The notes under the pieces are model-generated. The model saw nothing but the letters and a program-made list of their open reading frames with translations, did no database searches and was not told where the DNA came from. From assembly GCA_944384205.1 (NCBI GenBank), contig CALWSL010000014.1, forward strand, positions 1 through 64,000: 64,000 bases of DNA, read 5' to 3'. This DNA is from an uncultured Acetatifactor sp. Its GTDB lineage: Bacteria > Bacillota > Clostridia > Lachnospirales > Lachnospiraceae. Position 1 is the stretch's first letter. Every line of letters begins with the position of its first letter. The position numbers and the translations under genes were made by a program. Shown here piece by piece: positions 8,299 to 16,872 of this stretch.

Positions 8299-10302
8299 AT
8301 GAGAAATGAAACTGTAAAAATAAGTGAGAAGTACGGAAAGACCTATTTCCTTCCCCCGGAAATAACGTATGACTGGGTGAAGAAGGACAGCATCGCAAAA
8401 GCGCCCATCTGGTGCAGTGTGGATTTGAGAGACGGCAATCAGGCGCTGGTAGAGCCGATGGGTTTAGAGGAGAAGCTGGAATTTTTTAAGATGCTGGTGA
8501 AAATCGGTTTTAAGGAGATTGAAGTGGGATTTCCTGCATCCTCCGATACGGAATATAATTTTATCAGAACATTGATTGAGCGCAATATGATTCCCGATGA
8601 CGTGACGATTCAGGTGCTGACACAGGCGAGAGAGCATATTATCCGCAAGACCTTTGATGCGGTAAAGGGTGCGCCCCATGCAGTGATTCATCTGTACAAT
8701 TCCACTTCCGTGGAGCAGAGAGAACAGGTTTTCAAAAAGGATAAGGAAGCCATCAAACAGCTTGCCGTTGACGGCGCGGCGATGTTAAAGAAGCTGGCGG
8801 AGGAGACAGAAGGAAGCTTTACGTTCGAGTACAGTCCTGAGAGCTTTTCCCAGACGGAGGTGGATTATGCTCTGGAGGTATGCAATGCGGTGCTGGATGT
8901 CTGGCAGCCCGATGCAGAGCATAAGGCGATTATCAATCTGCCGACCACCGTACAGGTGGCGATGCCCCATGTGTTTGCATGTCAGGTAGAGTATATGCAC
9001 AAGCATTTGAACTATCGTGACAATGTGGTTCTCAGTGTTCATCCCCATAATGACAGAGGCTGCGGAATCAGCGATGCAGAGTTTGGCGTACTGGCAGGCG
9101 CTGACAGAGTGGAGGGTACGCTGTTTGGCAACGGTGAGCGCACGGGAAATGTGGATTTGGTAACGGTTGCCATGAATCTGGTTTGTCATGGCGTGGAAAG
9201 CGGACTTGATTTTTCCCGAATCATGGAAATCCGGGAAGCCTATGAGCGCTTTACGGGAATGAAGGTGCATGAGCGTACCCCTTATGCGGGCGACTTGGTA
9301 TTTACCGCTTTTTCCGGCTCTCATCAGGATGCTATCAGCAAGGGCATGACCTGGTTAAAAGAAGGCAGAAGCGGCAAAAGATGGGATGTGCCGTATCTTC
9401 CCATTGACCCTGCGGATGTGGGAAGAGAGTATGAATCGGATGTAATCCGTATCAACAGTGTTTCCGGCAAGGGCGGTGTGGCTTTTGTGCTGAAACAGCA
9501 ATTCGGATTTTCCCTGCCTGCCGCTATGAAGGAGGAGGTAGGATATCTGATTAAGGGAGTGTCTGACAAGAGGCATCAGGAGCTTTTGCCGAAAGAAATT
9601 TACGCTATTTTTGAGGAAAATTATATTCACCCAAGGAGCATTTTTAATATTCCTGAATGTCATTTCAAGCAGGAAAACGGCATTCAGGCTGAGGTAACGA
9701 TTGAACAGTACGGGGAGAAAAGAGTGATTTGTACCTTTGGAAACGGCAGACTGGATGCAGTCAGCAATGCCATTAAGACCTATTTTGGCATTGATTACGA
9801 ATTGTCCGTGTATGAGGAACATGCCATTTCCAAAGGCTCTGCCTCGAAAGCTGCGGCATATGTGGAAATTATGCAGGACGGCAAAGCTTACTGGGGCGTC
9901 GGTGTGGATGAGGATATCATTAAAAGCTCGATTGCCGCACTGGTATCCGCCGCCAATAAGCTTGCCGGGGAGCAGCATATCACCGCAGGGCGGGAGCAGC
10001 GGATTATAGAGATTATCAGCTTTATCCAGAAAAAATACGTGGACGTGACATTGGACGCCTTGTCGGAACATTTCCACCTTTCCAAGCCGTATCTTTCTAA
10101 ATATATTAAGGAAAAAGCAGGAAAGACCTTTCAGGAGGTTGTAAAGGAAGAGCGCATGAAAAAGGCAAAAAACATGCTGAAGCAGACAAACAGTACCGTG
10201 GAAACCATTGCCGCCAATGTAGGTTATGAAAATGTAGAGCACTTTAACAGACTGTTTAAACGTTCCTTTGGCGTAACGCCTGTTCAATACCGGAAAAATT
10301 AA
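8299..10302 (+). CDS. leuA: 2-isopropylmalate synthase fused to C-terminal AraC-type DNA-binding domain
   Basis: The first step of leucine synthesis: acetyl-CoA plus 2-ketoisovalerate to 2-isopropylmalate. Residues about 30-310 form the catalytic TIM barrel, with DLRDGNQ (42-48) and the metal-binding HPHND (248-252), in the order typical of type-2 LeuA. Residues about 440-558 match the LeuA C-terminal dimer/allosteric domain (GNGRLDAVSNAI, SKGSASKAAAYVE). Residues about 567-667 are a complete two-helix-turn-helix AraC domain (LDALSEHFHLSKPYLSKYIK; ETIAANVGYENVEHFNRLF, then GVTPVQYRK). The frame is uninterrupted. I chose ATG 8299, with AGGAGG at 6 nt; an upstream TTG at 8284 lies inside that ribosome-binding site. 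A linked leucine-sensing and DNA-binding role is inference. Confidence 0.92.
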   Translation: MRNETVKISEKYGKTYFLPPEITYDWVKKDSIAKAPIWCSVDLRDGNQALVEPMGLEEKLEFFKMLVKIGFKEIEVGFPASSDTEYNFIRTLIERNMIPDDVTIQVLTQAREHIIRKTFDAVKGAPHAVIHLYNSTSVEQREQVFKKDKEAIKQLAVDGAAMLKKLAEETEGSFTFEYSPESFSQTEVDYALEVCNAVLDVWQPDAEHKAIINLPTTVQVAMPHVFACQVEYMHKHLNYRDNVVLSVHPHNDRGCGISDAEFGVLAGADRVEGTLFGNGERTGNVDLVTVAMNLVCHGVESGLDFSRIMEIREAYERFTGMKVHERTPYAGDLVFTAFSGSHQDAISKGMTWLKEGRSGKRWDVPYLPIDPADVGREYESDVIRINSVSGKGGVAFVLKQQFGFSLPAAMKEEVGYLIKGVSDKRHQELLPKEIYAIFEENYIHPRSIFNIPECHFKQENGIQAEVTIEQYGEKRVICTFGNGRLDAVSNAIKTYFGIDYELSVYEEHAISKGSASKAAAYVEIMQDGKAYWGVGVDEDIIKSSIAALVSAANKLAGEQHITAGREQRIIEIISFIQKKYVDVTLDALSEHFHLSKPYLSKYIKEKAGKTFQEVVKEERMKKAKNMLKQTNSTVETIAANVGYENVEHFNRLFKRSFGVTPVQYRKN

Positions 10303-10306
10303 AACC

Positions 10307-10343
10307 GTAACAGTTCAGTCTGCGCCTATGGCTGAACTGTTAC
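10307..10343. repeat. Short inverted repeat sharing ends with the 59.7-kb element
   Basis: A 12-bp perfect stem (GTAACAGTTCAG / CTGAACTGTTAC) with a 13-nt loop lies five bases after the leuA stop codon. The same arm sequences bound the larger structured element at 59731-59916. There is no good T-run downstream, so it is not a classic terminator, though it may act as a transcript 3' end. Confidence 0.7.
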
Positions 10344-10372
10344 TTAAAATCTTGAAAATTATGTGAAATAAC

Positions 10373-10401
10373 TTCACATTTGAGCTGAAATACTGTAAAA
10401 T
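10373..10401 (+). promoter_or_regulatory. Predicted sigma-A promoter of foldase gene
   Basis: TTCACA (10373-10378), a 17-nt spacer and TAAAAT (10396-10401), with the gene start about 90 nt downstream. The -35 is non-canonical. Confidence 0.35.
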
Positions 10402-10491
10402 AAGTCAGTGTGCAATTGCATATTCGGCTCTGTTTGAGGTTAGGGATTTTTTGATATTCACAGAGAATTTAGGGAAGGAGACAGTTTTATC

Positions 10492-12111
10492 ATGTCTAAA
10501 AAGGAAAAAGTTACAGAACAGAAGGAACAAAAAGAACAAAAGGTTATGACGAAGTATGACCTGAAAATGCAGAAACGGCAGAAACAAAAAGAAAAGGAGA
10601 AGAAACAGCGGCGTATTGAAAAGGTGGTAGGGGTTGTAGTCATTCTGGCTTTGATATGCCTGATTGCTTCTTTCCCCATCCGTTCTTATCTGGCAGCACA
10701 TGACACGGTTGTCATAATTAACGGTGAGGATGTTTCCCAAATAGAATTTGATTACAATTATAACGTTGTAAAAAATAATTACTTCAACCAATACGGCAGC
10801 TATCTGTCATTGTTCGGTCTGGACACATCGGCGGATTTATCAACACAGATGTATTCGGACACCTTATCCTGGAATGATTATTTTGAACAGCAGGCGGTTG
10901 ACAGTATCGTCCGCGGAAAAGCGCTGAGGATTGAGGCGGAAGCCGAGGGCTTTACCTATGACGTGACGGAGGACTATGAGGATTACAAGGAAGGTATCAA
11001 AGAGGTTGCAGAATCATTAGGTGTTTCTACAAAAGAATATATTCAGCAGGCATATGGCTCCTATGCTACTATGGGAAGAGTGGAAGAATATATCAAGGAT
11101 TCTCTTTTTGTAAATGCTTATTATGATAAGATAAGCGAAGAGAATGCCCCCTCTGATGATGAAATCCAGGCACATTATGAAGCGGATACGGATTCTTATG
11201 ATTCGGTTGATTATTATTTAACGACGGTGGAAGCAGAGCTTCCTACCGAGCCTACGGAACTGGCTGACCCTGTTGAGGAAACAGAAGAAACAGAAAGTAC
11301 GGACGGTACGGAATCTGCTGAGGAGGAAGCATATGAGCCTTCCGAGGCAGAAATTGAAAAAGCTATGGCAGACGCCAAAGTATTGGCAGATGCAGCAGTG
11401 GATACCGTTACCACGGACGGTGAGTTAGAAGAGAATATGCAGTATACCGATATCACCAGTCTGCTGCGCGAATGGCTTTTTGATGAAGCCAGAACGGAAG
11501 GTGATACAACCGTTATTGAAGATACAACAAATAACAGATATTATGTTTTATCGTTTGTAAGACGTTATCTGGACGAAACCCCTTCCGCAAACGCCCGCAT
11601 TATCATGACGGCAGACGGAATCGCTGATGAGATTCTCGAAGAGTGGAAGAGCGGAGAGGCTACCGGGGAAAGCTTCGGCGTACTTGCTGATAAGTACAAC
11701 GAAGGAACCTCCTTTACTCTGGAAGGCGGCTATTATGAAGCAATTACTGCTGACGGCACACAGGAGGCCATGGCTGAATGGCTGTTTGATGAAAGCCGCG
11801 CAGCAGGCGACACCACCGTTGTGGACACAGGTGACGGAAACGCTTATGTATTATATTATGTAGGTCCTAACGATCCGGAGTGGAAATTAACTGTCAGAGA
11901 TGAAATTCTCGGCGAAACACTGGAAAATTATCTGCAGGAAATCAGCGCGAATATTCCGGTAGAAGATCCCGAAGGGAACTTGGATTACATCGCAATTTTA
12001 GAAGCTGAGGAGGCAGCAGCAGAGAGTGAAGCTGCTGAAACGGATACTGCTGAGACAGACACCTCCGAGACAGAGCCTGCTGACGCAACAGAGAGTACAG
12101 AAGGGGAATAA
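10492..12111 (+). CDS. Membrane-anchored peptidyl-prolyl isomerase/foldase (SurA/PrsA-like)
   Basis: A 539-aa extracytoplasmic protein. A highly charged Lys/Gln/Glu N-terminus (1-42) precedes a single membrane segment (about 45-67), then a SurA-N-like helical region (about 75-220) and a PpiC-related region. An acidic Glu/Thr-rich insertion lies at about 250-285 and another acidic tail at about 505-539. The motif EWLFDE(A/S)R..GDTTV, then YVL, occurs twice (near residues 326 and 428), indicating two tandem PpiC-like halves. The ribosome-binding site is GAAGGAG. It probably assists folding of secreted proteins; isomerase activity itself is not certain. Confidence 0.75.
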   Translation: MSKKEKVTEQKEQKEQKVMTKYDLKMQKRQKQKEKEKKQRRIEKVVGVVVILALICLIASFPIRSYLAAHDTVVIINGEDVSQIEFDYNYNVVKNNYFNQYGSYLSLFGLDTSADLSTQMYSDTLSWNDYFEQQAVDSIVRGKALRIEAEAEGFTYDVTEDYEDYKEGIKEVAESLGVSTKEYIQQAYGSYATMGRVEEYIKDSLFVNAYYDKISEENAPSDDEIQAHYEADTDSYDSVDYYLTTVEAELPTEPTELADPVEETEETESTDGTESAEEEAYEPSEAEIEKAMADAKVLADAAVDTVTTDGELEENMQYTDITSLLREWLFDEARTEGDTTVIEDTTNNRYYVLSFVRRYLDETPSANARIIMTADGIADEILEEWKSGEATGESFGVLADKYNEGTSFTLEGGYYEAITADGTQEAMAEWLFDESRAAGDTTVVDTGDGNAYVLYYVGPNDPEWKLTVRDEILGETLENYLQEISANIPVEDPEGNLDYIAILEAEEAAAESEAAETDTAETDTSETEPADATESTEGE

Positions 12112-12135
12112 TATATTAAAAAAGTATTTTATGTA

Positions 12136-12180
12136 GGAGACGGTGTAACCCCGTAAAAAGGGATGCACCGTTTCCTTTTG
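12136..12180 (+). terminator. Rho-independent terminator of foldase gene
   Basis: A 10-bp stem GGAGACGGTG/CACCGTTTCC (one G-T pair) with an inner CCC/GGG pairing, followed by TTTTG. Confidence 0.8.
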
Positions 12181-12227
12181 TTATGAAAAAGGCATGAAAG
12201 ATAAATTACGTGTAAAAATATAGATAT

Positions 12228-12282
12228 CTTTCACAATATTTTAGATGTGAAAGTGGAATTTTAACAGTCAACATGTTAAAAT
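12228..12282 (+). promoter_or_regulatory. Two operator-like inverted repeats before the AlbA_2 remnant
   Basis: CTTTCACA/TGTGAAAG (12228-12253) and ATTTTAACA/TGTTAAAAT (12258-12282, 7-nt centre) lie one after the other 45 nt before the start of the broken regulator. They look like operator or hairpin sites; the binding protein is unknown. Confidence 0.4.
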
Positions 12283-12326
12283 TGATTTGCTGATTTTTGC
12301 AGGAAATGCGGAAGGGAGTAAACAGG

Positions 12327-13443
12327 TTGAACGAAAAAGAATTGCTGGAGCTTATTGGTAAGGGAGAGTGTCATACAACTGAGTTCAAGAAATCCACAAC
12401 AGATATTACAAAGGATGTATATGAGAGTATCTGCGCATTTTCTAATAGAGATGGCGGTCATGTTTTCTTGGGTGTGAAGGATAATGGAGAGATACTTGGC
12501 ATAGATCAGAATTGTATTGAGAAAATGAAGAAAGAGTTTGTATCCGCAATTAATAATGCGAACAAAATGTATCCGCCGCTATTTTTAACGCCGGCAGAAT
12601 ACGAACTTCAGGGGAAAAAATTCTGCACATCTATGTGCCTATTGGTACACAGGTAAGCAGATGTTCCGGACGAATTTATGATAGAAATTCAGAGTGCAGA
12701 ATTTGGATAGATACGATGATAGAGATGTAATTGTTACTAATTTGCTGGACAGCTATGGTAGGATGAATGCGTTTGCTAAAAAGCATCTGAATGATCCGTT
12801 TGTCTTAGATGGAATGCAGTCTGTTAGTGCCAGAGATGCAATTTTAAGAGAGATTATATCTAATAGCTTAGCACATCGGGATTATTCAAGTGGATATGTT
12901 GCAAAAATGGTAATTGAAAAAGAACGCATATTTGCAGAAAACAGTAATAGAATACACGGACATGGAAATTTAAATTTGAATACATTTCAGCCATTTTCCA
13001 AGAATCCCGCAATTTCTAAGGTGTTTAGAGAAATAGGACTTGCAGATGAGTTGGGTTCAGGAATGAGGAATACTTATAAATTTACAAAATTGTATTCAGG
13101 AGGAGTTCCTCAGTTCGTAGAAGGGGATATTTTTAAAACGGTAATACCATTGAATGATACCGCTACAATGAAGTCGGGTCCAAAGATTAGTGACCAAGTC
13201 AGTGACCAAGTTAGTGACCAAGTCAGTGACCAAGTTGGAAATGGTGATGTCATACAACAAAAGATACTTGTATTTTGCAAAACAGCCAGAACAAAAAAAG
13301 AAATTGCAGAACACATAGGTTATAGGAATCTAACCTATATGACGCGAACATTTCTGAAGCCATTATTGGAGAGTAATAGGCTGGGATATACAATACCGGA
13401 GAAACCACAGAGCAGGTTACAGAAGTATATAACGAAGCAATAA
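12327..13443 (+). pseudogene. AlbA_2/Schlafen-type ATP-binding regulator, broken by deletion and frameshifts
   Basis: The N-terminal part (12327-12656, TTG start after GAAGGGAG) is an AlbA_2 domain: ECHTTEFKKS and ICAFSNRDGGHVFLGV. The C-terminal part (12694-13443) is the ATPase-like/winged-helix half: SVSARDAILREIISNSLAHRDYSS cut by my reading at the conserved Asn, then IGLADELGSG. Between them the frame changes after GKK near 12615; the alternate frame continues family-like sequence (HIYVPIGTQ, GRIYDRNSE) to about 12700. Relatives have roughly 100 more residues there, so a deletion is also inferred. The C-terminal half has four SDQV repeats. Confidence 0.8.
13189..13236 (+). repeat. Four tandem 12-bp repeats encoding SDQV
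   Basis: Four head-to-tail copies of AGTGACCAAGT(C/T), with T and C alternating at the last base. Each copy encodes Ser-Asp-Gln-Val, so copy-number change would keep the frame. It lies in the linker of the broken AlbA_2 regulator. Confidence 0.95.
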
Positions 13444-13458
13444 ATGACTGGAATCAAG

Positions 13459-13493
13459 CCTCTAAATCCTCAAAGATTTGGAGGTTTTCTTTT
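13459..13493 (+). terminator. Rho-independent terminator after AlbA_2 remnant
   Basis: CCTCTAAATC / GATTTGGAGG (one mismatch) with a 6-nt loop and a T-rich tail. Confidence 0.75.
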
Positions 13494-13592
13494 GTGTGGT
13501 TTTATTGGAAAATTAATTATGAAATAAAAAGGGTGTAAACCCCGTTAAAATGTGCTATACTAAGCGGAGACTGACACAGAAGAGGAATTATT

Positions 13593-14402
13593 ATGAAAGA
13601 AAAAGTTTTGGTATTGGATATAGACGGAACGCTGACTAATTCAGAGAAGGAAATCACGCCTGCCACGAAGCGGGGAATTCAGTCAGTTATGGAGAGAGGT
13701 CATAAGGTTATTTTGGCATCGGGTAGACCCACGCCCGGTATGCGCCGTTACGAGGAGGAGCTGGAGCTGAAAAAATATGGGGGCTATCTGTTGTCCTTCA
13801 ACGGCGGACGCATTATCGACTGTCAGAGCGGTGAAATTATTTATCAGCGCATTCTGCCTTCCGTGGCGGTTCCCGAATTGTATGACTTTGCAAAGAAGAA
13901 TAGCTGCGGATTAATTACCTATGAGGGCGACTGCATTATTTCCGCTTTCGAGCCTGATGAATACGTGGAACTGGAATCCCGTATTAATGGTCTGGAAATT
14001 AAGGTGGTAGATAATTTCAAGGAATATGTGGATTTCGATGTAAATAAATGTCTGATCACTGCACCGGTGGAAAATGCGCCGGGATTTGAGGAGCAGCTCC
14101 GACAGAAATATAGTGACACCTTAAGTATTTACCGTTCCGAACCCTTTTTTATAGAAATAATGCCGCAGAATGTGGACAAGGCAGCTTCTTTGGACAGAAT
14201 GCTGGAGGCTATCGGTCTGACAAAGGAGGACGCCATCTGCTGTGGAGACGGCTTTAATGATATCTCCATGATAAAGTATGCTGGAGTAGGCGTTGCCATG
14301 GGAAATGCCCAGCCTGCCGTAAAGGAAGCTGCGGACTATATCACCGCCACCAATGATGAGGACGGACTGGTGCAGGTAATTGACAACTTTATTTTGAATT
14401 AG
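13593..14402 (+). CDS. Cof-type HAD-superfamily phosphatase
   Basis: A 269-aa HAD-IIB hydrolase. Motif I is LDIDGTLT (nucleophile D9, acid D11). Motif II is LASGRPTPG. Motif IV is CGDGFNDISMIKYAGVGVAM, followed by a typical C-terminal NDEDGL. Such enzymes dephosphorylate sugar phosphates, flavin precursors or other small phosphates; the substrate cannot be told. The ribosome-binding site is AGAGGAA. It is followed 17 nt later by cca and probably co-transcribed. Confidence 0.92.
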   Translation: MKEKVLVLDIDGTLTNSEKEITPATKRGIQSVMERGHKVILASGRPTPGMRRYEEELELKKYGGYLLSFNGGRIIDCQSGEIIYQRILPSVAVPELYDFAKKNSCGLITYEGDCIISAFEPDEYVELESRINGLEIKVVDNFKEYVDFDVNKCLITAPVENAPGFEEQLRQKYSDTLSIYRSEPFFIEIMPQNVDKAASLDRMLEAIGLTKEDAICCGDGFNDISMIKYAGVGVAMGNAQPAVKEAADYITATNDEDGLVQVIDNFILN

Positions 14403-14419
14403 TATGAGTGAGGAATTGA

Positions 14420-15760
14420 ATGAAGGTAGAATTGCCTGAAAAAGCAAAATATATTATAGACACTATCACGCAGGCAGGATACGAGGCATATATTGTGGGA
14501 GGATGCGTCCGCGATGTAATTCTGGGAAGAACGCCGGAGGACTGGGACATCACTACCTCCGCAAAACCGGAGCAGGTGAAAGCTCTGTTTCGCCGCACCA
14601 TTGATACCGGTATTCAGCATGGAACGGTTACGGTTATGCTGGATAAGGAGGGCTTTGAGATTACGACCTATCGGATTGACGGCAAATATGAGGACAGCAG
14701 GCACCCAAAGGAAGTAACCTTCACACCCAATCTTGCGGAGGATTTGAAGCGCAGGGATTTTACGATAAATGCTATGGCATATAATGAGGAAGCAGGACTG
14801 ATTGATCTGTTTGGGGGCATGGAGGATATCGAGCGGAAGATGATTCGCTGTGTCGGCGATGCGAGGGAACGCTTCCGCGAAGACGCTCTTCGGATGATGC
14901 GAGCGATTCGCTTTTCCGCCCAGTTGGGATATACGATAGAAGAACAAACAAAAGAGGCAATACGGGAGCTTGCCCCCAATTTAAAGAATATCAGCGCGGA
15001 GAGAATTCAGGTAGAGCTGGTAAAGCTGCTTGTTTCCCCTCACCCTGATTATTTAAGAATTGCTTATGACACGGGCGTCACAAAAGTGATTTTCCCGGAA
15101 TTTGATAAAGCCATGGAAACGCCGCAGAATCATCCCCACCACCAATATAATGTAGGAGAGCATACCCTGCGCTCCCTAAGCTGCGTAGAACCCGACAAAC
15201 ATCTGCGTCTGGCGATGCTGTTTCATGATATCGGAAAGCCCGGGACTTTGACGGTGGATGCGGAGGGAATTACCCATTTCCACAATCATGCGGCAGTTGG
15301 CGAGGAGCTTACAAAGTCTGTTTTAAGACGTTTGAAATTTGACAACGACACGGTTGATACGGTAAGCAAATTAGTGCGTTATCATGATTACGGAAACGGC
15401 GTGAACCCGGACATGCGGATAGTACGCCGTGCAATGAACAAAATAGGCGAGGATATTTTTCCGATGCTTTTTCCGGTAAAATATGCTGACCTGATGGCGC
15501 AGAGCGCTTACAAAAGGCAGGAAAAAACTGATATGCTGGAGAAATGGAAGGCGCTGTATGAGCAAATTGTAGCGCAGAACCAGTGTGTGTCCCTGAAGAC
15601 TATGGCTGTCACGGGCAGCGACTTGATTGCGGCCGGAATGAAGCCCGGCAGGGAGCTTGGCATCATGCTGAATACACTGCTTGATCTGGTGCTGGAAAAT
15701 CCGCAGAATAATACAAAAGAATTCCTTTTATCGGAAGTAAAAAAGCGTTTGAAGTCCTAA
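14420..15760 (+). CDS. cca: CCA tRNA nucleotidyltransferase with HD domain
   Basis: A 446-aa class II nucleotidyltransferase. The head has GGCVRDVILG (27-36) and the catalytic Asp pair in EDWDI (40-44), followed by RRDFTINAMAY and RFREDALRMMRAIRF. A C-terminal HD domain has LFHDIGKP and HFHNHAAVG. Neither bounded tRNA gene at 61.9-62.1 kb encodes its CCA end, consistent with a need for this enzyme. A poly(A) polymerase role cannot be excluded from sequence alone, but the HD-containing architecture favours CCA addition. Confidence 0.92.
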   Translation: MKVELPEKAKYIIDTITQAGYEAYIVGGCVRDVILGRTPEDWDITTSAKPEQVKALFRRTIDTGIQHGTVTVMLDKEGFEITTYRIDGKYEDSRHPKEVTFTPNLAEDLKRRDFTINAMAYNEEAGLIDLFGGMEDIERKMIRCVGDARERFREDALRMMRAIRFSAQLGYTIEEQTKEAIRELAPNLKNISAERIQVELVKLLVSPHPDYLRIAYDTGVTKVIFPEFDKAMETPQNHPHHQYNVGEHTLRSLSCVEPDKHLRLAMLFHDIGKPGTLTVDAEGITHFHNHAAVGEELTKSVLRRLKFDNDTVDTVSKLVRYHDYGNGVNPDMRIVRRAMNKIGEDIFPMLFPVKYADLMAQSAYKRQEKTDMLEKWKALYEQIVAQNQCVSLKTMAVTGSDLIAAGMKPGRELGIMLNTLLDLVLENPQNNTKEFLLSEVKKRLKS

Positions 15761-15856
15761 CATACTTTTCTTTCTTAACACATAAGATAGGGTAGGATAA
15801 TCGTTAAAAAAGCCGGAAGGCTGGGAACGGTTCTTAATGTGTTAGGAGGAGAAAAG

Positions 15857-16843
15857 GTGAATGATAGATCAGTCGGTTTATTGGAACAGTACGAAATAGA
15901 AGTATTTCGTACCCGTAAGGGAAGGGGCGCCATCATATGTGATACCAATCTGGGATGCCTGATATTCAAGGAATATACAGGCAATGAAGATAGAGTCGCT
16001 TTGCAGAACAAGGTGCTTTCCCATATCGCACAGGTGAGCCGGGTAGCAGTGGAAGCCATCATTCCAAATAAAGAAGGCGCGCTGTTTGTCAAGGACAATG
16101 ATGGTGTGAAATATATTCTCAAAACCTATTATGAAGGCAGAGAATGTAATATTTTCGACAAGGCGGAATGTGTGGAAGCCGTAAAGGTGCTGGCACGTCT
16201 TCACGAAGCAATGGAGCTTCCGGAAGAGCTTGTGGAATCGGTTCCCGTTTTCTCCAAGGAAAAGGAATATGAAAAACATAACAGGGAACTTAAGAAGGTT
16301 CGCAAATATTTGCAGCAGAGAAGCCAGAAAACCTGGTTTGAAATCTGCCTGCTGAATACCTTTGATTATTTTCTGGAGCAGGCATTTGCCGTCACTGAGG
16401 AGTGGAATCAGTACAGGGAAGTGAAGGAAAAGGGCGGTAAACAGGAGTGTAACTGCTTTTGCCATGGCGACTATCAGTATCATAATATTTTGCGTTATGA
16501 GAAGGATTGGTTTATTATTAATTTTGAGAAATGCCTGCGGGATGATCCAATCAGGGATTTGTACTTGCTGCTGCGCAAGCTGCTTGAGAAAAGCAACTGG
16601 TCTGTTTCTCTGGGGAAGGAGCTTCTGGCAGCATATGAGGAGGAAAGACCCATATCCGCAATCAGCCGCATAGATTTGTACTATCGGCTGGCGTATCCCG
16701 AAAAGTTCTGGAAGATTGCAAATTTCTATTATAATTCGGGAAAGGCATGGATACCGGACCGCAATCGCGAGAAGTTAGAAAAGCTGTTGGTACAGGAAAA
16801 GGAAAAGCAGCAATTTTTGGATGAAGTGTTCCGCAAGGTATAA
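15857..16843 (+). CDS. CotS-family spore coat kinase-like protein
   Basis: A 328-aa protein-kinase-like fold of the CotS/YsxE group. Features seen are the N-terminal lobe motif LIFKEYTG, the catalytic-loop CHGDYQYHNIL and the following FIINFEKC (Glu replaces the usual metal Asp), then DDPIRDLYLLLRK. It starts at GTG 15857 with AGGAGG 7 nt upstream; an earlier in-frame GTG at 15839 lies before that ribosome-binding site. Relatives associate with the spore coat. The altered metal-binding residue leaves catalytic activity open. Confidence 0.8.
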   Translation: MNDRSVGLLEQYEIEVFRTRKGRGAIICDTNLGCLIFKEYTGNEDRVALQNKVLSHIAQVSRVAVEAIIPNKEGALFVKDNDGVKYILKTYYEGRECNIFDKAECVEAVKVLARLHEAMELPEELVESVPVFSKEKEYEKHNRELKKVRKYLQQRSQKTWFEICLLNTFDYFLEQAFAVTEEWNQYREVKEKGGKQECNCFCHGDYQYHNILRYEKDWFIINFEKCLRDDPIRDLYLLLRKLLEKSNWSVSLGKELLAAYEEERPISAISRIDLYYRLAYPEKFWKIANFYYNSGKAWIPDRNREKLEKLLVQEKEKQQFLDEVFRKV

Positions 16844-16872
16844 AAGAACTAATATTATAGCGAGGAGTAAAT

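Noticed and set aside
13189-13236. Four short direct repeats that could suggest a CRISPR array
   Set aside because: Copies are adjacent without spacers, only 12 bp long, and encode an in-frame SDQV repeat.
15764-15789. Sigma-K promoter (CATAAGATA with upstream AC) before the CotS-like gene
   Set aside because: The -10 fits CATANNNTA but the spacer to the AC is 15 nt rather than 16-17, and the motif is too short to trust.
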